64,000 bases of DNA from Xanthomonas indica (GCF_040529045.1 NZ_CP131914.1:1348501-1412500), one strand, 5' to 3'; numbered from the stretch's first letter, positions 8,654 through 16,876 are shown. Notes: a model not told the origin generated them from the letters alone. Numbers and translations: made by a program.

Positions 8654-9715
8654 ATGCGCAAGATCATTCACGTCGACATGGATGCGTTCTACGCGTCCGT
8701 GGAGCAGCGTGACGATCCGGCGCTGCGCGGCAAGCCCGTGGTGGTGGCCTGGCGCGGCATGCGCTCGGTGGTGTGCGCCGCCTCCTACGAGGCACGCGTG
8801 TTCGGCGTGCGCTCGGCGATGCCGGCGCTGCGCGCCGAGCGGCTGTGCCCGGACGCGATCTTCGTGCCGCCGGATTTCGCCCGCTACAAGGCGGTGTCGC
8901 GGCAGGTGCGCGAGATCTTCCAGCGCCACACCGACCTGATCGAGCCGCTGTCGCTGGACGAAGCCTACCTGGACGTCACCGCGCCCAAGGGCGAAATGCG
9001 CACCGCCACCGAGATCGCCCAGACCATCCGCGCGCAGATCCGCGCCGAAACCGAATTGACCGCATCGGCCGGGATCGCGCCGAACAAGTTCCTGGCCAAG
9101 ATCGCCTCGGACTGGCGCAAGCCCGACGGCCAGTTCGTGATCCGTCCGCATCGCGTGGACGCGTTCCTGACGCCGTTGCCGGTGAACAAGGTACCCGGCG
9201 TGGGCAAGGTCATGGAGGCCAAGCTGGCGGAACTGGGCATCGCCACCGTCGGCGATCTGCGCGGGCGCAGCGAGGCGGAACTGGAGGCGCGCTTCGGCAG
9301 CTTCGGCCTGCGCCTGTACCAGCGCGCGCGCGGCATCGACGAACGCCCGGTGGAATCGGACCAGCCGGTGCAGTCGATCTCCTCCGAGGACACCTTCGCC
9401 GAAGACCTGGCGCTGGAGGCGCTGGAGCCGGCGATCCGGCAACTGGCCGAGAAGACCTGGAACGCCACCCGCCGCACCGAGCGCATCGCGCGCACCGTGG
9501 TGCTGAAGCTGAAGACCGCGCAGTTCCGCATCCTCACCCGCAGTTTCACCCCGGAGCAACCGCCGGACTCGCTGCAGGCCTTGATCGACATCGCCCTGGC
9601 GCTGCGCGAGCGGGTGGACCTGCCGGCATCCACCCGCTACCGCCTGGTCGGCGTCGGCCTGTCCGGCTTCCACGAGCGCGAGCCGGGGCAGGCGCAGGGG
9701 TGCTTGTTCGGTTGA
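8654..9715 (+). CDS. dinB: DNA polymerase IV (Y family, translesion)
   Basis: The 353-residue Y-family polymerase copies past damaged bases at low fidelity. Metal-binding carboxylates are in HVDMDAFYASVE (D8) and SLDEAYLDV (D102, E103). SAGIAPNKFLAKIASD lies in the palm, a helix-hairpin-helix (VPGVGKVMEAKLAELGI) follows, and the little-finger domain completes the protein. The last residues QGCLFG contain a QxxLF beta-clamp-binding peptide. The ATG at 8654 begins MRKIIHVDMDAFYASVEQ, the family start; a longer frame upstream is not supported. It lies next to a decayed CRISPR array, with no visible functional link. Confidence 0.95.
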   Translation: MRKIIHVDMDAFYASVEQRDDPALRGKPVVVAWRGMRSVVCAASYEARVFGVRSAMPALRAERLCPDAIFVPPDFARYKAVSRQVREIFQRHTDLIEPLSLDEAYLDVTAPKGEMRTATEIAQTIRAQIRAETELTASAGIAPNKFLAKIASDWRKPDGQFVIRPHRVDAFLTPLPVNKVPGVGKVMEAKLAELGIATVGDLRGRSEAELEARFGSFGLRLYQRARGIDERPVESDQPVQSISSEDTFAEDLALEALEPAIRQLAEKTWNATRRTERIARTVVLKLKTAQFRILTRSFTPEQPPDSLQALIDIALALRERVDLPASTRYRLVGVGLSGFHEREPGQAQGCLFG

Positions 9716-9735
9716 GGCGGTTGCGTTGCCTGGGA

Positions 9736-10184
9736 GACTGCCTTCCCGGCTGACTGCATTGGAACGTGTGCCACGGGAGACTGTCGTACCCTCTATCGCG
9801 GCGCCCTGAGCGGTGCGTGGATTGAAACACCTGGGGTTACGGTGCGGCGACGGCGGGTCTGTGTCGCGCCCTTGCGGGGGCGTGGATTGAAAGCGCATCG
9901 AGGCGTTCAGCAGGCACAGCGTCAGCGGTCGCACACGCTCGCGTGTGCGTGTGTTGAAACAACCATGGGATGTGGGTGCAAGCCGAGAACCTGGCCGTCG
10001 CTCCCGCGTCGGGACTGAAGTCCCTCCCACAGGGGCATGCTGCTCGGGTTGCAACAGCGACTTCATCCTCCGGCACGCGGATCGACCTGGTCGCGTCCTC
10101 ACGGACGCGTGGATTGAAACATGGGTGGGGATCGCCAACCGGTGATGTTCTCGGGTGTCGTGCGCGCGAGCGCAGGGATCGAGC
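9736..10184 (+). CRISPR. Decayed type I-C-like CRISPR array, no cas genes nearby
   Basis: Degenerate repeats sharing the 3' core GTGGATTGAAAC and the 5' core GTCGCGCCC recur at 9796-9828, 9862-9892, 9928-9960 and 10090-10120. The intervals of 33 and 35 bases are right for spacers. Weaker copies at 9736-9765 and 10157-10184 keep the register (30 and 36-base spacers). The long interval 9961-10089 resolves into 36-base spacer, a damaged repeat (about 9997-10055) interrupted by a REP copy, and a 34-base spacer. The repeat resembles the type I-C repeat found in Xanthomonas. Repeats differ from each other at several positions and no cas gene is in the window, so the array is probably a non-functional relic. 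Confidence 0.75.
10008..10031. repeat. REP copy inside the CRISPR relic
   Basis: GTCGGGACTGAAGTCCC followed by TCCCACA is the same repeat family as the copies near 15433 and 20531, here in the opposite orientation. It lies inside the interval where a CRISPR repeat would be expected. Confidence 0.7.
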
Positions 10185-10380
10185 GGTTGACTCGGACCGG
10201 GATGGATCGCGTGAGCGCGGTTCGCGCGATCGGTCGCCGTCACGGCGCTGCCGTAGCGGGCGTGGCGTGGTCGCAATCGCGTGCCAGCGAAGGCAGGGCA
10301 CGCGTCGCGCGCGCGCGTCGCAACCGCGTCCGACATTGCGCCACCTACAATGCGCACTTGTCCCCCTGTGTTGGCACGAC

Positions 10381-11034
10381 ATGACATTTCCTTATGCATT
10401 GGTGGTGTTCGACCTGGACGGCACCCTGGTCGACAGCGGCGCCGACATCGCCGAGGCGCTGAACCGCACCCTGGCCGACTTCGGCCTGCCGCGCGTGTCG
10501 GAGGCGACCGTGCTCGGCTGGATCGGCGAGGGCGTGCGCAAACTGGTCGAGAGCGCCTGGCGGCATGTCGGCGACGCCACGCCACTCGAGACGGTGATGC
10601 CGACCTTCATGCGTCACTACGCCGAATGCCTGTTGCGCAGTCCGCGGCTGTATCCGGGTGCGGCCGAGGCGCTGACGCAGTTGCATGCGGATGGTGTGAC
10701 GCTGGCGCTGTGCACCAACAAGCCGTCGGCAATGGTGCCGCCGTTGTTGCGCCATCTGGGCGTGGCCGATCTGTTCTCTGCGGTGCTCGGCGGCGACAGT
10801 CTGCCCGAGCGCAAGCCCAGCCCGGCGCCGCTGCTGCACCTGGCGCAGCAGTTCGCGCAGCCGCCGGCGCGCTGCCTGATGGTCGGCGATTCGGGGACCG
10901 ACCTGCAGGCCGGCCACGCCGCCGGCATGCCGGTGGCGCTGGTGCGTTACGGCTATCCGCGCGATCTGGATCTGGCCACGGCCGACGTGGTGTTGCTGAT
11001 GGATGATTTGCGCGAGCTGCTGCGGCTGCGCTGA
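10381..11034 (+). CDS. gph: Phosphoglycolate phosphatase (HAD superfamily)
   Basis: This 217-residue HAD phosphatase is predicted to hydrolyse 2-phosphoglycolate, a by-product of DNA-end repair and oxygenation reactions. Motif I is VVFDLDGTLVDSG (nucleophile D11, acid/base D13), motif II is LALCTNKP, the motif III lysine is in ERKPSP, and motif IV is VGDSGTDLQAG. An alpha-helical C1 cap lies between motifs I and II. It stands alone downstream of the CRISPR relic. Substrate specificity within Gph-like HAD proteins is inferred from overall similarity and length. Confidence 0.88.
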   Translation: MTFPYALVVFDLDGTLVDSGADIAEALNRTLADFGLPRVSEATVLGWIGEGVRKLVESAWRHVGDATPLETVMPTFMRHYAECLLRSPRLYPGAAEALTQLHADGVTLALCTNKPSAMVPPLLRHLGVADLFSAVLGGDSLPERKPSPAPLLHLAQQFAQPPARCLMVGDSGTDLQAGHAAGMPVALVRYGYPRDLDLATADVVLLMDDLRELLRLR

Positions 11035-11084
11035 TACGACGGCGATCCAAACACTGCGGTGTAGCGCAAAGACCGGGATGCGCT

Positions 11085-11152
11085 TGCAGGAGCGGCTTCA
11101 GCCGATGACGCAGTAAGCCCCTCTCCCCCCGGGAGAGGGGTTGGGGTGAGGG
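11085..11152. repeat. Two dispersed palindromic repeats
   Basis: An AGGAGCGGCTTCAGCCG half-element (about 11088-11104) is followed by CCCCTCTCCC / GGGAGAGGGG (11118-11140, CCC loop) and TTGGGGTGAGGGT. The second unit belongs to the same family as the tandem array at 55.33-55.80 kb. The rest of the 433-bp gap between gph and btuB holds no ORF that looks coding. Confidence 0.65.
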
Positions 11153-11334
11153 TCCGGGCGCGCAGCGGTCGCTGAACTGTCAGGTTTGTGCCGCGATGCA
11201 TGAGCACGAGGGAGGCTGTTTGCGTTCGGCAGCCAGCGGCCTGATCGCGAGCGACCACGTGCGCGTGCGTCGCGCATGTCTGCTTTGAGAATGCGCGCAT
11301 CTACATCCGCTGTGTTCGCACATGCCGCCTTTCG

Positions 11335-11399
11335 TAGGAACGGCTTCAGCCGCGACAGGCTTTCCCGGGAAAGCCGATCACGGCTGAAGCCGCTCCTAC
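11335..11399. repeat. Nested inverted-repeat element next to btuB
   Basis: Outer arms TAGGAACGGCTTCAGCCG and CGGCTGAAGCCGCTCCTA flank an inner perfect palindrome GGCTTTCCCGGGAAAGCC (11358-11375). It sits about 70 bases beyond the btuB stop codon and could form a long hairpin that ends or protects that transcript. Confidence 0.65.
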
Positions 11400-11467
11400 A
11401 AAAAAAGACGCGTGGTTTCTGCACTGTCGTCCCGCGCCACGCCATCGGCGCAGCGCGGGACGCCGGC

Positions 11468-13339
11468 TCAGCGCGCTGCCGGCGCGTAGCGCAGGGTCAG
11501 CGCGTACTCGCGGCCCGGCTGGTTGTACCAGTTCACCGTCTGGTAGTCGCGATCGAACACGTTGCTGGCCTTGGCCTGCAGCGTCCAGTCCGGGGTGAAC
11601 GCGTATTCCGCGCGCAGGTCGACGGTGCCATAGCCGGCCAGGCGCACGCGGTTGGCCGCGTCGTCGAAGCGGTGGCCGCTGCCGAACACGGTGACGCCGA
11701 GCTTGACCGGGCCGATGCCGCGGTCCACGTCCAGGCGCGCGGTGTTCTGCGCGCGCCGCGCCAGCCAGTTGTCGCGGTTGTCGCCGTCGCTGCGGTTGCG
11801 CGGATCGGTGTGGCTCAGCTGCGCCGACAGTTCCCAGCCGGCCAGCAACGCATAGCCGGTCAGTTCGGCGCCGCGGATGCGTGCCTCGTCCACGTTGACC
11901 GGCAGGAAGCTGACCGCGTCGTAGGAGATCAGGTCCTTGACCCGGGTCTCGTAGGCGTTGAAGGTCCAGTTCCAGCTGTCGGCATACTGCGCGATGCCCA
12001 GGTTGCCGCTCTTGGAGCGCTCCGGCTTCAAGTCAGGGTTGCCGGCGAACGGGTAGTACAGGTCGTTGAAGGTCGGCGCCTTGAAGCCGGTGCCGACGCT
12101 GGCGGTGAGCTTGAGGCCATGCGCCAACGCCAGGCCCCAGCCGAGGCTGCCGGTGGTGTGCTCGCCGAACTGCTCGTTGTCGTCGCTGCGCACGCTGGCC
12201 TGCAGCTGCTGCGCGCCGAAGCGGCCCTGGTACTCGGCGAACACGCCGGTGTTGTCGCGGCTGTCGACGTCGAAGGCGGTGGTGCTGGCGACGTGCTCAC
12301 GCTGCCAGTCGCTGCCGACGCTGAGCAGGTGGCCTTCGGCCAGGGTGATGTCGCCCTGCAGCGCGGCGGTGTCGCGGCGGCTGTCGAAGGTGCTGATGAA
12401 GCTGCGGGTGCGCGCGCCCGGCGCACGGTAGTAGCTGTCGGCGTCGTCGACGTTGCGGCCCAGCTGCGCGGCCAGGTGCAGGCGATCGGAGGGCGTCCAG
12501 TCGAGCTTGCCGCTGAACACCTGCTGGGTGTTGTCGGCCTCGTTGCCGGCGAACAGCGCGTCGCCGTCGTACGCGTTGCGGCTGTCGATGTTCAGCGCCT
12601 GGCCCTCGATGCGCAGCGTGTCGGTCAGGGCGTAGCCGCCGCGCGCGCTCAGCGAGACGTTGCGGTAGCCGTCGCGGTCGGGCTGGTCGACGAAGCAGCC
12701 GGCGAATAGCGTGGCCGAGCCGTTGCAGGCATTGATGCCGTCGGTCTTCTGGTAGCCGCCCTGCACGGCCAGCCAGCCGCGCTCGCCGCGGTTGCTGAAG
12801 CCGGCGCCGGCCTCGCGCAGGCCGTGGCTGCCGCCGCCCAGGCTCAGGTTCTGCTGGAAGCCCTGGCCGCCGCGGCGGGTGAAGATCTGGATGACGCCGC
12901 CGATCGCGTCGGAGCCGTACAGGCTCGAACGCGGGCCGCGCACGATCTCGATGCGCTCGATCTGGCTCAGCGGCAGATCCTGGAACGCGGCCAGGCCGGC
13001 GCTGGCCGAGCCGATGCGCACGCCGTCCACCAGCACCAGCACGTGGTCCGATTCGCTGCCGCGCAGGTTCAGCGTGGTCAGCTTGCCCAGGCCGCCCTGG
13101 TTGGAGATGCCGATGCCGGCGCGGCCCTGCAGCAGCTGCGCCAGCGAATCGGCCTGGCTGCGCTCGATCTCGGCGCGGTCGATGACCTGCGCCGGGACCA
13201 CGCTGTCCTCCACCGAGATCTGGGTGCGGGTGGCGGTGACCAGGACCTGGTCGAGGTCGGTGGCGGCATCGGCGGCGTGGGCCAGCGCGGGCAGGGACAG
13301 GGCGGACGCGATCGCGACCGAAAGCAGGCGGGACGACAT
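11468..13339 (-). CDS. btuB: TonB-dependent vitamin B12 outer-membrane receptor
   Basis: The 623-residue protein has a signal peptide (cleavage about residues 20-24, LAHA|ADA), a TonB-box region DLDQVLVTATRT, a plug domain with LLQGRAGIGIS and IERIEIVRGPRSSLYGSDAIGGVI, then a 22-strand beta-barrel. The plug and length match BtuB-type corrinoid receptors, which import cobalamin with TonB/ExbBD energy. The start at 13339 (MSSRLLSVAIASALSLPA) was chosen because it yields a proper signal peptide; the frame extends upstream only into leader sequence. The upstream cobalamin riboswitch is strong independent evidence for the B12 substrate. The protein ends in Arg rather than the common terminal Phe. 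Confidence 0.93.
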   Translation of the reverse strand: MSSRLLSVAIASALSLPALAHAADAATDLDQVLVTATRTQISVEDSVVPAQVIDRAEIERSQADSLAQLLQGRAGIGISNQGGLGKLTTLNLRGSESDHVLVLVDGVRIGSASAGLAAFQDLPLSQIERIEIVRGPRSSLYGSDAIGGVIQIFTRRGGQGFQQNLSLGGGSHGLREAGAGFSNRGERGWLAVQGGYQKTDGINACNGSATLFAGCFVDQPDRDGYRNVSLSARGGYALTDTLRIEGQALNIDSRNAYDGDALFAGNEADNTQQVFSGKLDWTPSDRLHLAAQLGRNVDDADSYYRAPGARTRSFISTFDSRRDTAALQGDITLAEGHLLSVGSDWQREHVASTTAFDVDSRDNTGVFAEYQGRFGAQQLQASVRSDDNEQFGEHTTGSLGWGLALAHGLKLTASVGTGFKAPTFNDLYYPFAGNPDLKPERSKSGNLGIAQYADSWNWTFNAYETRVKDLISYDAVSFLPVNVDEARIRGAELTGYALLAGWELSAQLSHTDPRNRSDGDNRDNWLARRAQNTARLDVDRGIGPVKLGVTVFGSGHRFDDAANRVRLAGYGTVDLRAEYAFTPDWTLQAKASNVFDRDYQTVNWYNQPGREYALTLRYAPAAR

Positions 13340-13467
13340 GGGTGGCAACTCCGGCGCGCGGCTGCGCGCTGTGACGGCAAGGGAGTCGCGAACGGAAGGT
13401 GCAAGCGGACGGCGCCGGACACGGCGCGGCACGCCGCGACGCCCTCCGCATCGCAACCAGTGAACTG

Positions 13468-13655
13468 CAAGGCCGGTCTCCGGGCTGGCGATCGGGGAGG
13501 CGGACCTCCCGGCTGCGACGCCTTCCCATGCCCAGGCACAGTGGCGCAGGTCGTCAGCGCGGATCGCTTACCGTTGCGGGGGCAGCGCCGGCCTTGTCGC
13601 AAGACGCACCGGCTTCCCGTTTCAACCCGCTGGCCGGAGCCGGCGGGTCACCTTG
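13468..13655 (-). promoter_or_regulatory. Cobalamin riboswitch upstream of btuB
   Basis: Read on the minus strand, the 5' UTR of btuB shows the conserved cobalamin aptamer pieces in order: GGTGAC (13652-13647), a GGGAA.CCGGTGCG segment, TGCCCCCGCAACGGTAA, the B12 box GCCACTG, then GGGAAGGCG and the closing AGCCCGGAGACCGGCC (ending about 13471). AdoCbl binding normally lowers expression of such genes. The ~130 bases between aptamer and start codon would hold the expression platform. Confidence 0.93.
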
Positions 13656-13695
13656 AAGCGGCGCGATTGTACGCGATCGCCGCTGCCTGCGCGGC

Positions 13696-14124
13696 TCAGT
13701 CGGCGTGGGTGCCGTGGCCGTCGTCGTCGCCGTGATGGTCGTTCGCCGGCGTGTCGTGCGGGTCGGGCGCGTAGGCGCCGTCGGCGTCATCGTCGCCGCG
13801 CGTATCGGCGCGGTCGAAATGGGTGGTCGCCACCGGCCCGGCGACCGGCAGGCCGCGCTGCGCCGGCAGCGCCGCCGTTGCGGTCTCCAGCTCGCCCAGC
13901 AACTGCGCGCGCCGCGCCTCGGACAGTTCCTGCCAGTGGCAGCCGCTGAGCGCGCCTTCCAGCGAATACAGCAGGTTGAGGCTGGGCTTGAAGCCGGCAC
14001 GCTTGACCTTGACGAAGGCCCCGACCGCGCCGGCCGCCTCCAGGTCCTGCTGCGTGCGCACGCCGACCTGGCGCAGCCAGGCCGCGCTCTTGGGGCCGAT
14101 GTTGCGCAGCTTGGTGGTGCTCAT
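13696..14124 (-). CDS. TfoX C-terminal domain protein
   Basis: The 142-residue protein has an N-terminal helix-hairpin-helix-like TfoX-C domain (MSTTKLRNIGPKSAAWLRQVGVRTQQDLEAAG, about residues 1-80), followed by a low-complexity Asp/His-rich tail (about residues 100-142) that could bind metal or simply be disordered. Only the C-terminal module of TfoX/Sxy is present, so a competence-regulator role cannot be assumed. The start overlaps the preceding fRMsr stop by 4 bases (ATGA), so the two are translationally coupled. Confidence 0.75.
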   Translation of the reverse strand: MSTTKLRNIGPKSAAWLRQVGVRTQQDLEAAGAVGAFVKVKRAGFKPSLNLLYSLEGALSGCHWQELSEARRAQLLGELETATAALPAQRGLPVAGPVATTHFDRADTRGDDDADGAYAPDPHDTPANDHHGDDDGHGTHAD

Positions 14125-14603
14125 CGCAGGCTGTCGACGAAGACCTGGGCGATCGCTTCCAGCCCGCGCTGGTCGTCGGCGTCGAAGCGGGCCAGGTCGG
14201 GGCTGTCCAGGTCGAACACGCCGACCAGCGCGCTGTCGCGCAGCAGCGGTACCACCAGTTCCGAACGCGAGGCCGCATCGCAGGCGATGTGCCCGGGGAA
14301 CGCCTCCACGTCGTCGATGCGCTGGGTCTGGCCGCTGCTGGCGGCCGCGCCGCATACGCCCTTGTGCAGCGGAATGCGCACGCAGGCCGGCAGACCCTGG
14401 AACGGCCCGACCACCAGTTCCTTGCCGTCGTAGAGATAGAAACCGACCCAGTTCAGCCGCGGCAGCGCGTGGTACACCAGCGCCGCCAGGTTGGCGGCAT
14501 TGGCGATACGGTCGGGCTCCCCGGCGACCAGGGCACGGGCCTGGTCGAGCAACTGGGCGTACTGTTCCGGCTTGCTGCCGGTGAGCGAGGACGAGGCGAA
14601 CAT
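14121..14603 (-). CDS. Free methionine-(R)-sulfoxide reductase (GAF domain)
   Basis: The 160-residue single GAF-domain enzyme reduces free methionine-R-sulfoxide. The three cysteines of the family are present at C74 (LPACVRIP), C84 (KGVCGAA) and C108 (HIACDA), and the NWVGFYLYDGKELVVGPFQG segment is diagnostic. It is the upstream member of a two-gene unit with the TfoX-C protein and diverges from bioD across 120 bp. Confidence 0.92.
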   Translation of the reverse strand: MFASSSLTGSKPEQYAQLLDQARALVAGEPDRIANAANLAALVYHALPRLNWVGFYLYDGKELVVGPFQGLPACVRIPLHKGVCGAAASSGQTQRIDDVEAFPGHIACDAASRSELVVPLLRDSALVGVFDLDSPDLARFDADDQRGLEAIAQVFVDSLR

Positions 14604-14723
14604 CGCCCGAGTCTAGCAGCGCGCTGGGTCCGCCGGCACCGCCGCGGCTGACGCGCGCGGCGCGCCCGGCTATCCTGCGCGCCGCCGCGCGTCCCGCCGG
14701 CCAACCGACAGGGTTTCGTTCGC

Positions 14724-15413
14724 ATGGCTGTTCCCGCCTTCTACGTCACCGGCACCGATACCGGCATCGGCAAGACCATCGCCAGCACCGCGCTGCTGCA
14801 TGCCCTGCGTGCGCGCGGCCAGCGCGCGGTGGGCATGAAGCCGGTGGCCAGCGGCTGCACGCGCGAGGCCGAGGGCTGGCGCAACGAGGACGCACTGGCG
14901 TTGCAGGAGGCCAGCGCGCCGCGCCCGCGTTATGACGATCTCAATCCCTACGCGCTGCCGCTGCCGCTGGCGCCGGAACTGGCCGCCGCCGACGCCGGCG
15001 TGCAACTGGAACTGGCGCCGATCGCGGCCGCGTTCGAACGCCTGCGCGCGCAGGCCGACGTGGTGGTGGTGGAAGGCGTGGGCGGCTGGGCGGCACCGTT
15101 GTCGGCGACGCTGGACCAGGCCGATCTGGCGCGCGCGCTGCGGCTGCCGGTGGTGCTGGTGGTCGGCCTGCGCCTGGGCTGCCTCAACCACGCCCGGCTC
15201 AGCGCCGCGGCGATCGCCGCCGACGGCCTGCAGTGCATCGGCTGGATCGGCAACGAGATCGACCCGGCGATGGAGCGCATCGACGACAACATGGCGATGC
15301 TGCGCACGCGGCTGCCGATGCCGTGCTGGGGGCGGCTGCCGTACCGGCCGCAACCGCAGGCCGAGCAACTGGCCGCGCAGTTGCAGCCTTGGGCAGGAAT
15401 GTCGCCGGGCTGA
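14724..15413 (+). CDS. bioD: Dethiobiotin synthase
   Basis: The 229-residue ATP-dependent carboxylase closes the ureido ring of dethiobiotin from DAPA and CO2, the penultimate step of biotin synthesis. The P-loop is GTDTGIGKT (residues 10-18), the substrate lysine lies in MKPVASGC, and VEGVGGWAAPL is the second conserved loop. Other bio genes are not in the window, so it is a detached member of the pathway. Confidence 0.95.
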   Translation: MAVPAFYVTGTDTGIGKTIASTALLHALRARGQRAVGMKPVASGCTREAEGWRNEDALALQEASAPRPRYDDLNPYALPLPLAPELAAADAGVQLELAPIAAAFERLRAQADVVVVEGVGGWAAPLSATLDQADLARALRLPVVLVVGLRLGCLNHARLSAAAIAADGLQCIGWIGNEIDPAMERIDDNMAMLRTRLPMPCWGRLPYRPQPQAEQLAAQLQPWAGMSPG

Positions 15414-15432
15414 CCAACTGCCGGACGGGTTG

Positions 15433-15456
15433 TGTGGGAGGGACTTCAGTCCCGAC
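15433..15456. repeat. REP-type repeat copy
   Basis: TGTGGGAGGGACTTCAGTCC continuing into CGAC is a copy of the same dispersed family. It is followed at about 15529-15562 by a CCCCAATCCCCAAC-type heptamer tract, so most of the 268-bp bioD-phasin gap is repeat sequence plus the terminator below. Confidence 0.7.
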
Positions 15457-15566
15457 ACCTCACAAACGAAGCATCGGTGTCGCAGCTTTCCCGCAAAGAA
15501 AGACAGGAACGCCGGGACGCACGCGATCGACCAATCCCCAATCCCCAACTCCCGAATCCCGCCCAT

Positions 15567-15604
15567 AAAAAAGGCCCGGTAGAGGGAGGGATCTACCGGG
15601 CCTT
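15567..15604 (-). terminator. Rho-independent terminator of the phasin gene
   Basis: Stem AAGGCCCGGTAGA (15571-15583) pairs perfectly with 15592-15604 around an 8-base loop. On the minus strand the stem is followed by a run of Us (A-tract 15567-15572). It lies about 80 bases beyond the phasin stop. Confidence 0.88.
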
Positions 15605-15681
15605 GGGGTTGCACGGGGGGAGGGACCCGTGCAGACCGAGGGTGCGTCGGGCGGCGAACCGCAGCGACGTCGAATCGGGTC

Positions 15682-16059
15682 TTACTTGGCGGCGGGCTTG
15701 GCTTTGGGCGCGGCTTGCTCGGTCGCCGCCTCGAACTGGTGCTTGGCGAGCTGGCCGATGGCCTCGGAGGTCTTCAGGCTCAGGCCGAACACTTCCTGGT
15801 TGGCCGTGGCCAGCCGCTCGAAGTTGTCGCGGGCGATCTGCAGGCCCTTCGGCCACAGCGCCTGCACGGTGCCCAGGTCGCGTGCCTCGGTCAGTTCGCC
15901 GAGGAAGCCGGTGGTGGCCGACACATTCTTTTCGAAGGTCTTCAACTGCACGCCGAATACGCTCTCGGCGCTCTCCAGCGCCAGGCGGTTGGCACGCGCC
16001 GCGGTGGCGGCGAACTGCTGGGTGTAGCTGCTGAACTGGTCGTTGAATTGAGCGGACAT
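15682..16059 (-). CDS. Phasin family protein
   Basis: The ~125-residue, largely helical protein matches short phasins, amphipathic proteins that coat polyhydroxyalkanoate granules. Diagnostic stretches are FAATAARANRLALESAESVFGVQL and NFERLATANQEVFGL, with a basic Ala/Lys/Pro tail (AAPKAKPAAK). Two ATGs are adjacent; the second (16059) is preferred because GGAG lies seven bases upstream, whereas it is only four from the first (16062). A pair of TGCAACA-type palindromes upstream suggests PhaR-type control. Confidence 0.85.
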   Translation of the reverse strand: MSAQFNDQFSSYTQQFAATAARANRLALESAESVFGVQLKTFEKNVSATTGFLGELTEARDLGTVQALWPKGLQIARDNFERLATANQEVFGLSLKTSEAIGQLAKHQFEAATEQAAPKAKPAAK

Positions 16060-16087
16060 CATGCAACTCCATTGGAATGCCGACTGC

Positions 16088-16128
16088 TGTTGCAGTGCAA
16101 CATACGCCCATTCTGCTGCGATGCAACA
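16088..16128. promoter_or_regulatory. Candidate PhaR-type operator pair upstream of the phasin gene
   Basis: A perfect 15-base palindrome TGTTGCA-G-TGCAACA (16088-16102) and an imperfect copy TGCTGCG-A-TGCAACA (16114-16128) have centres 26 bp apart, 30-70 bases ahead of the phasin start. PHA-granule repressors of the PhaR family are known to bind TTGC/GCAA-type palindromes in phasin promoters; the link here is inferred. The remaining sequence up to queD (to 16341) holds only a CCCCATTCCCCAATCCC repeat tract near 16315-16336. Confidence 0.55.
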
Positions 16129-16341
16129 AAATTTTCTGAAGCCGCTCAGGATCCGTTCAAACTGCTTTTCTGCTCAATGGCTTGGCGCAATTCCGCCAGC
16201 CCTTGCCGGACGCCCCCGCGAGCCTGGAAAGCGCCAGATGCGCGCGACGACGAACGCAAGGCGGGCGGCATCGAAAACCCTCAGCCGGCGCGGTGCCGTC
16301 CTTGCGATTCCCTAGTCCCCATTCCCCAATCCCAGCCTTGC

Positions 16342-16701
16342 TCAGCCCGGACCGCGATAGCGGCAGCCGGACGTGCAGGTCTCGTGCACCACCACCTCGC
16401 TCAGCAGCGGCAGCGCCGGCTTGAGCCGTTCCCAGATCCACATCGCCAGGCGCTCGCTGGTGGGGTTGTCCAGCCCGTCGATGTCGTTGAGGTAGTGGTG
16501 GTCGAGCTGGTCGTAGAGCGGGCGGAACGCCGCCTTGATGTCGCCGAAATCCATGACCCAGCCGCTCTCGGCGCCGGGTTCGCCGCTGACGTGCAGCTCG
16601 ATGCGGAACGAATGGCCGTGCAGGCGCGCGCACTTGTGGCCCGGCGGCACGTTGGGCAGGCGGTGCGCGGCTTCGAGGGTGAAGACTTTGAAGATATCCA
16701 T
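16342..16701 (-). CDS. queD: 6-carboxy-5,6,7,8-tetrahydropterin synthase
   Basis: The 119-residue T-fold enzyme converts dihydroneopterin triphosphate to 6-carboxytetrahydropterin, the first committed step toward queuosine. Zinc ligands are the histidines of EAAHRLP and RLHGHSF, the catalytic cysteine is in [12 protein letters not shown], and [11 protein letters not shown] closes the protein. ATG 16701 gives [15 protein letters not shown]; an ATG nine bases upstream (16710) would add MPP, and neither has a strong ribosome-binding site. It lies downstream of the rhlE terminator on the same strand. Confidence 0.92.
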   Translation of the reverse strand: MDIFKVFTLEAAHRLPNVPPGHKCARLHGHSFRIELHVSGEPGAESGWVMDFGDIKAAFRPLYDQLDHHYLNDIDGLDNPTSERLAMWIWERLKPALPLLSEVVVHETCTSGCRYRGPG

Positions 16702-16819
16702 GGGAGGCATTCTACGGTCGGGGTGGGGCGGCATGGCGCGATGCTGGGCGCGCGCAACGACGGCGGTGGCGTCATGCTGCAGGGCGGGCGATCTGCGCGC
16801 TGCCAGGTGAAGCGGAATA

Positions 16820-16844
16820 AAAAGGCCGCCCCGAAGGGCGGCCT
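16820..16844 (-). terminator. Rho-independent terminator of the helicase gene
   Basis: A perfect 9-bp stem AGGCCGCCC (16823-16831) / GGGCGGCCT (16836-16844) with a CGAA tetraloop is followed on the minus strand by a U-rich stretch. It starts about 30 bases after the rhlE stop codon. Confidence 0.88.
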
Positions 16845-16876
16845 GGGTGCGTGCGGAGGGCGCGGCCGCGGAAGGC

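Noticed and set aside
10185-10300. Further CRISPR repeats beyond 10184
   Set aside because: A GTTCGCGCGATCGG stretch near 10220 has the right spacing but too little similarity to the repeat to be counted.
13696-14124. Full TfoX/Sxy competence regulator
   Set aside because: Only the C-terminal domain is present, followed by an Asp/His tail; the N-terminal regulatory domain is missing.
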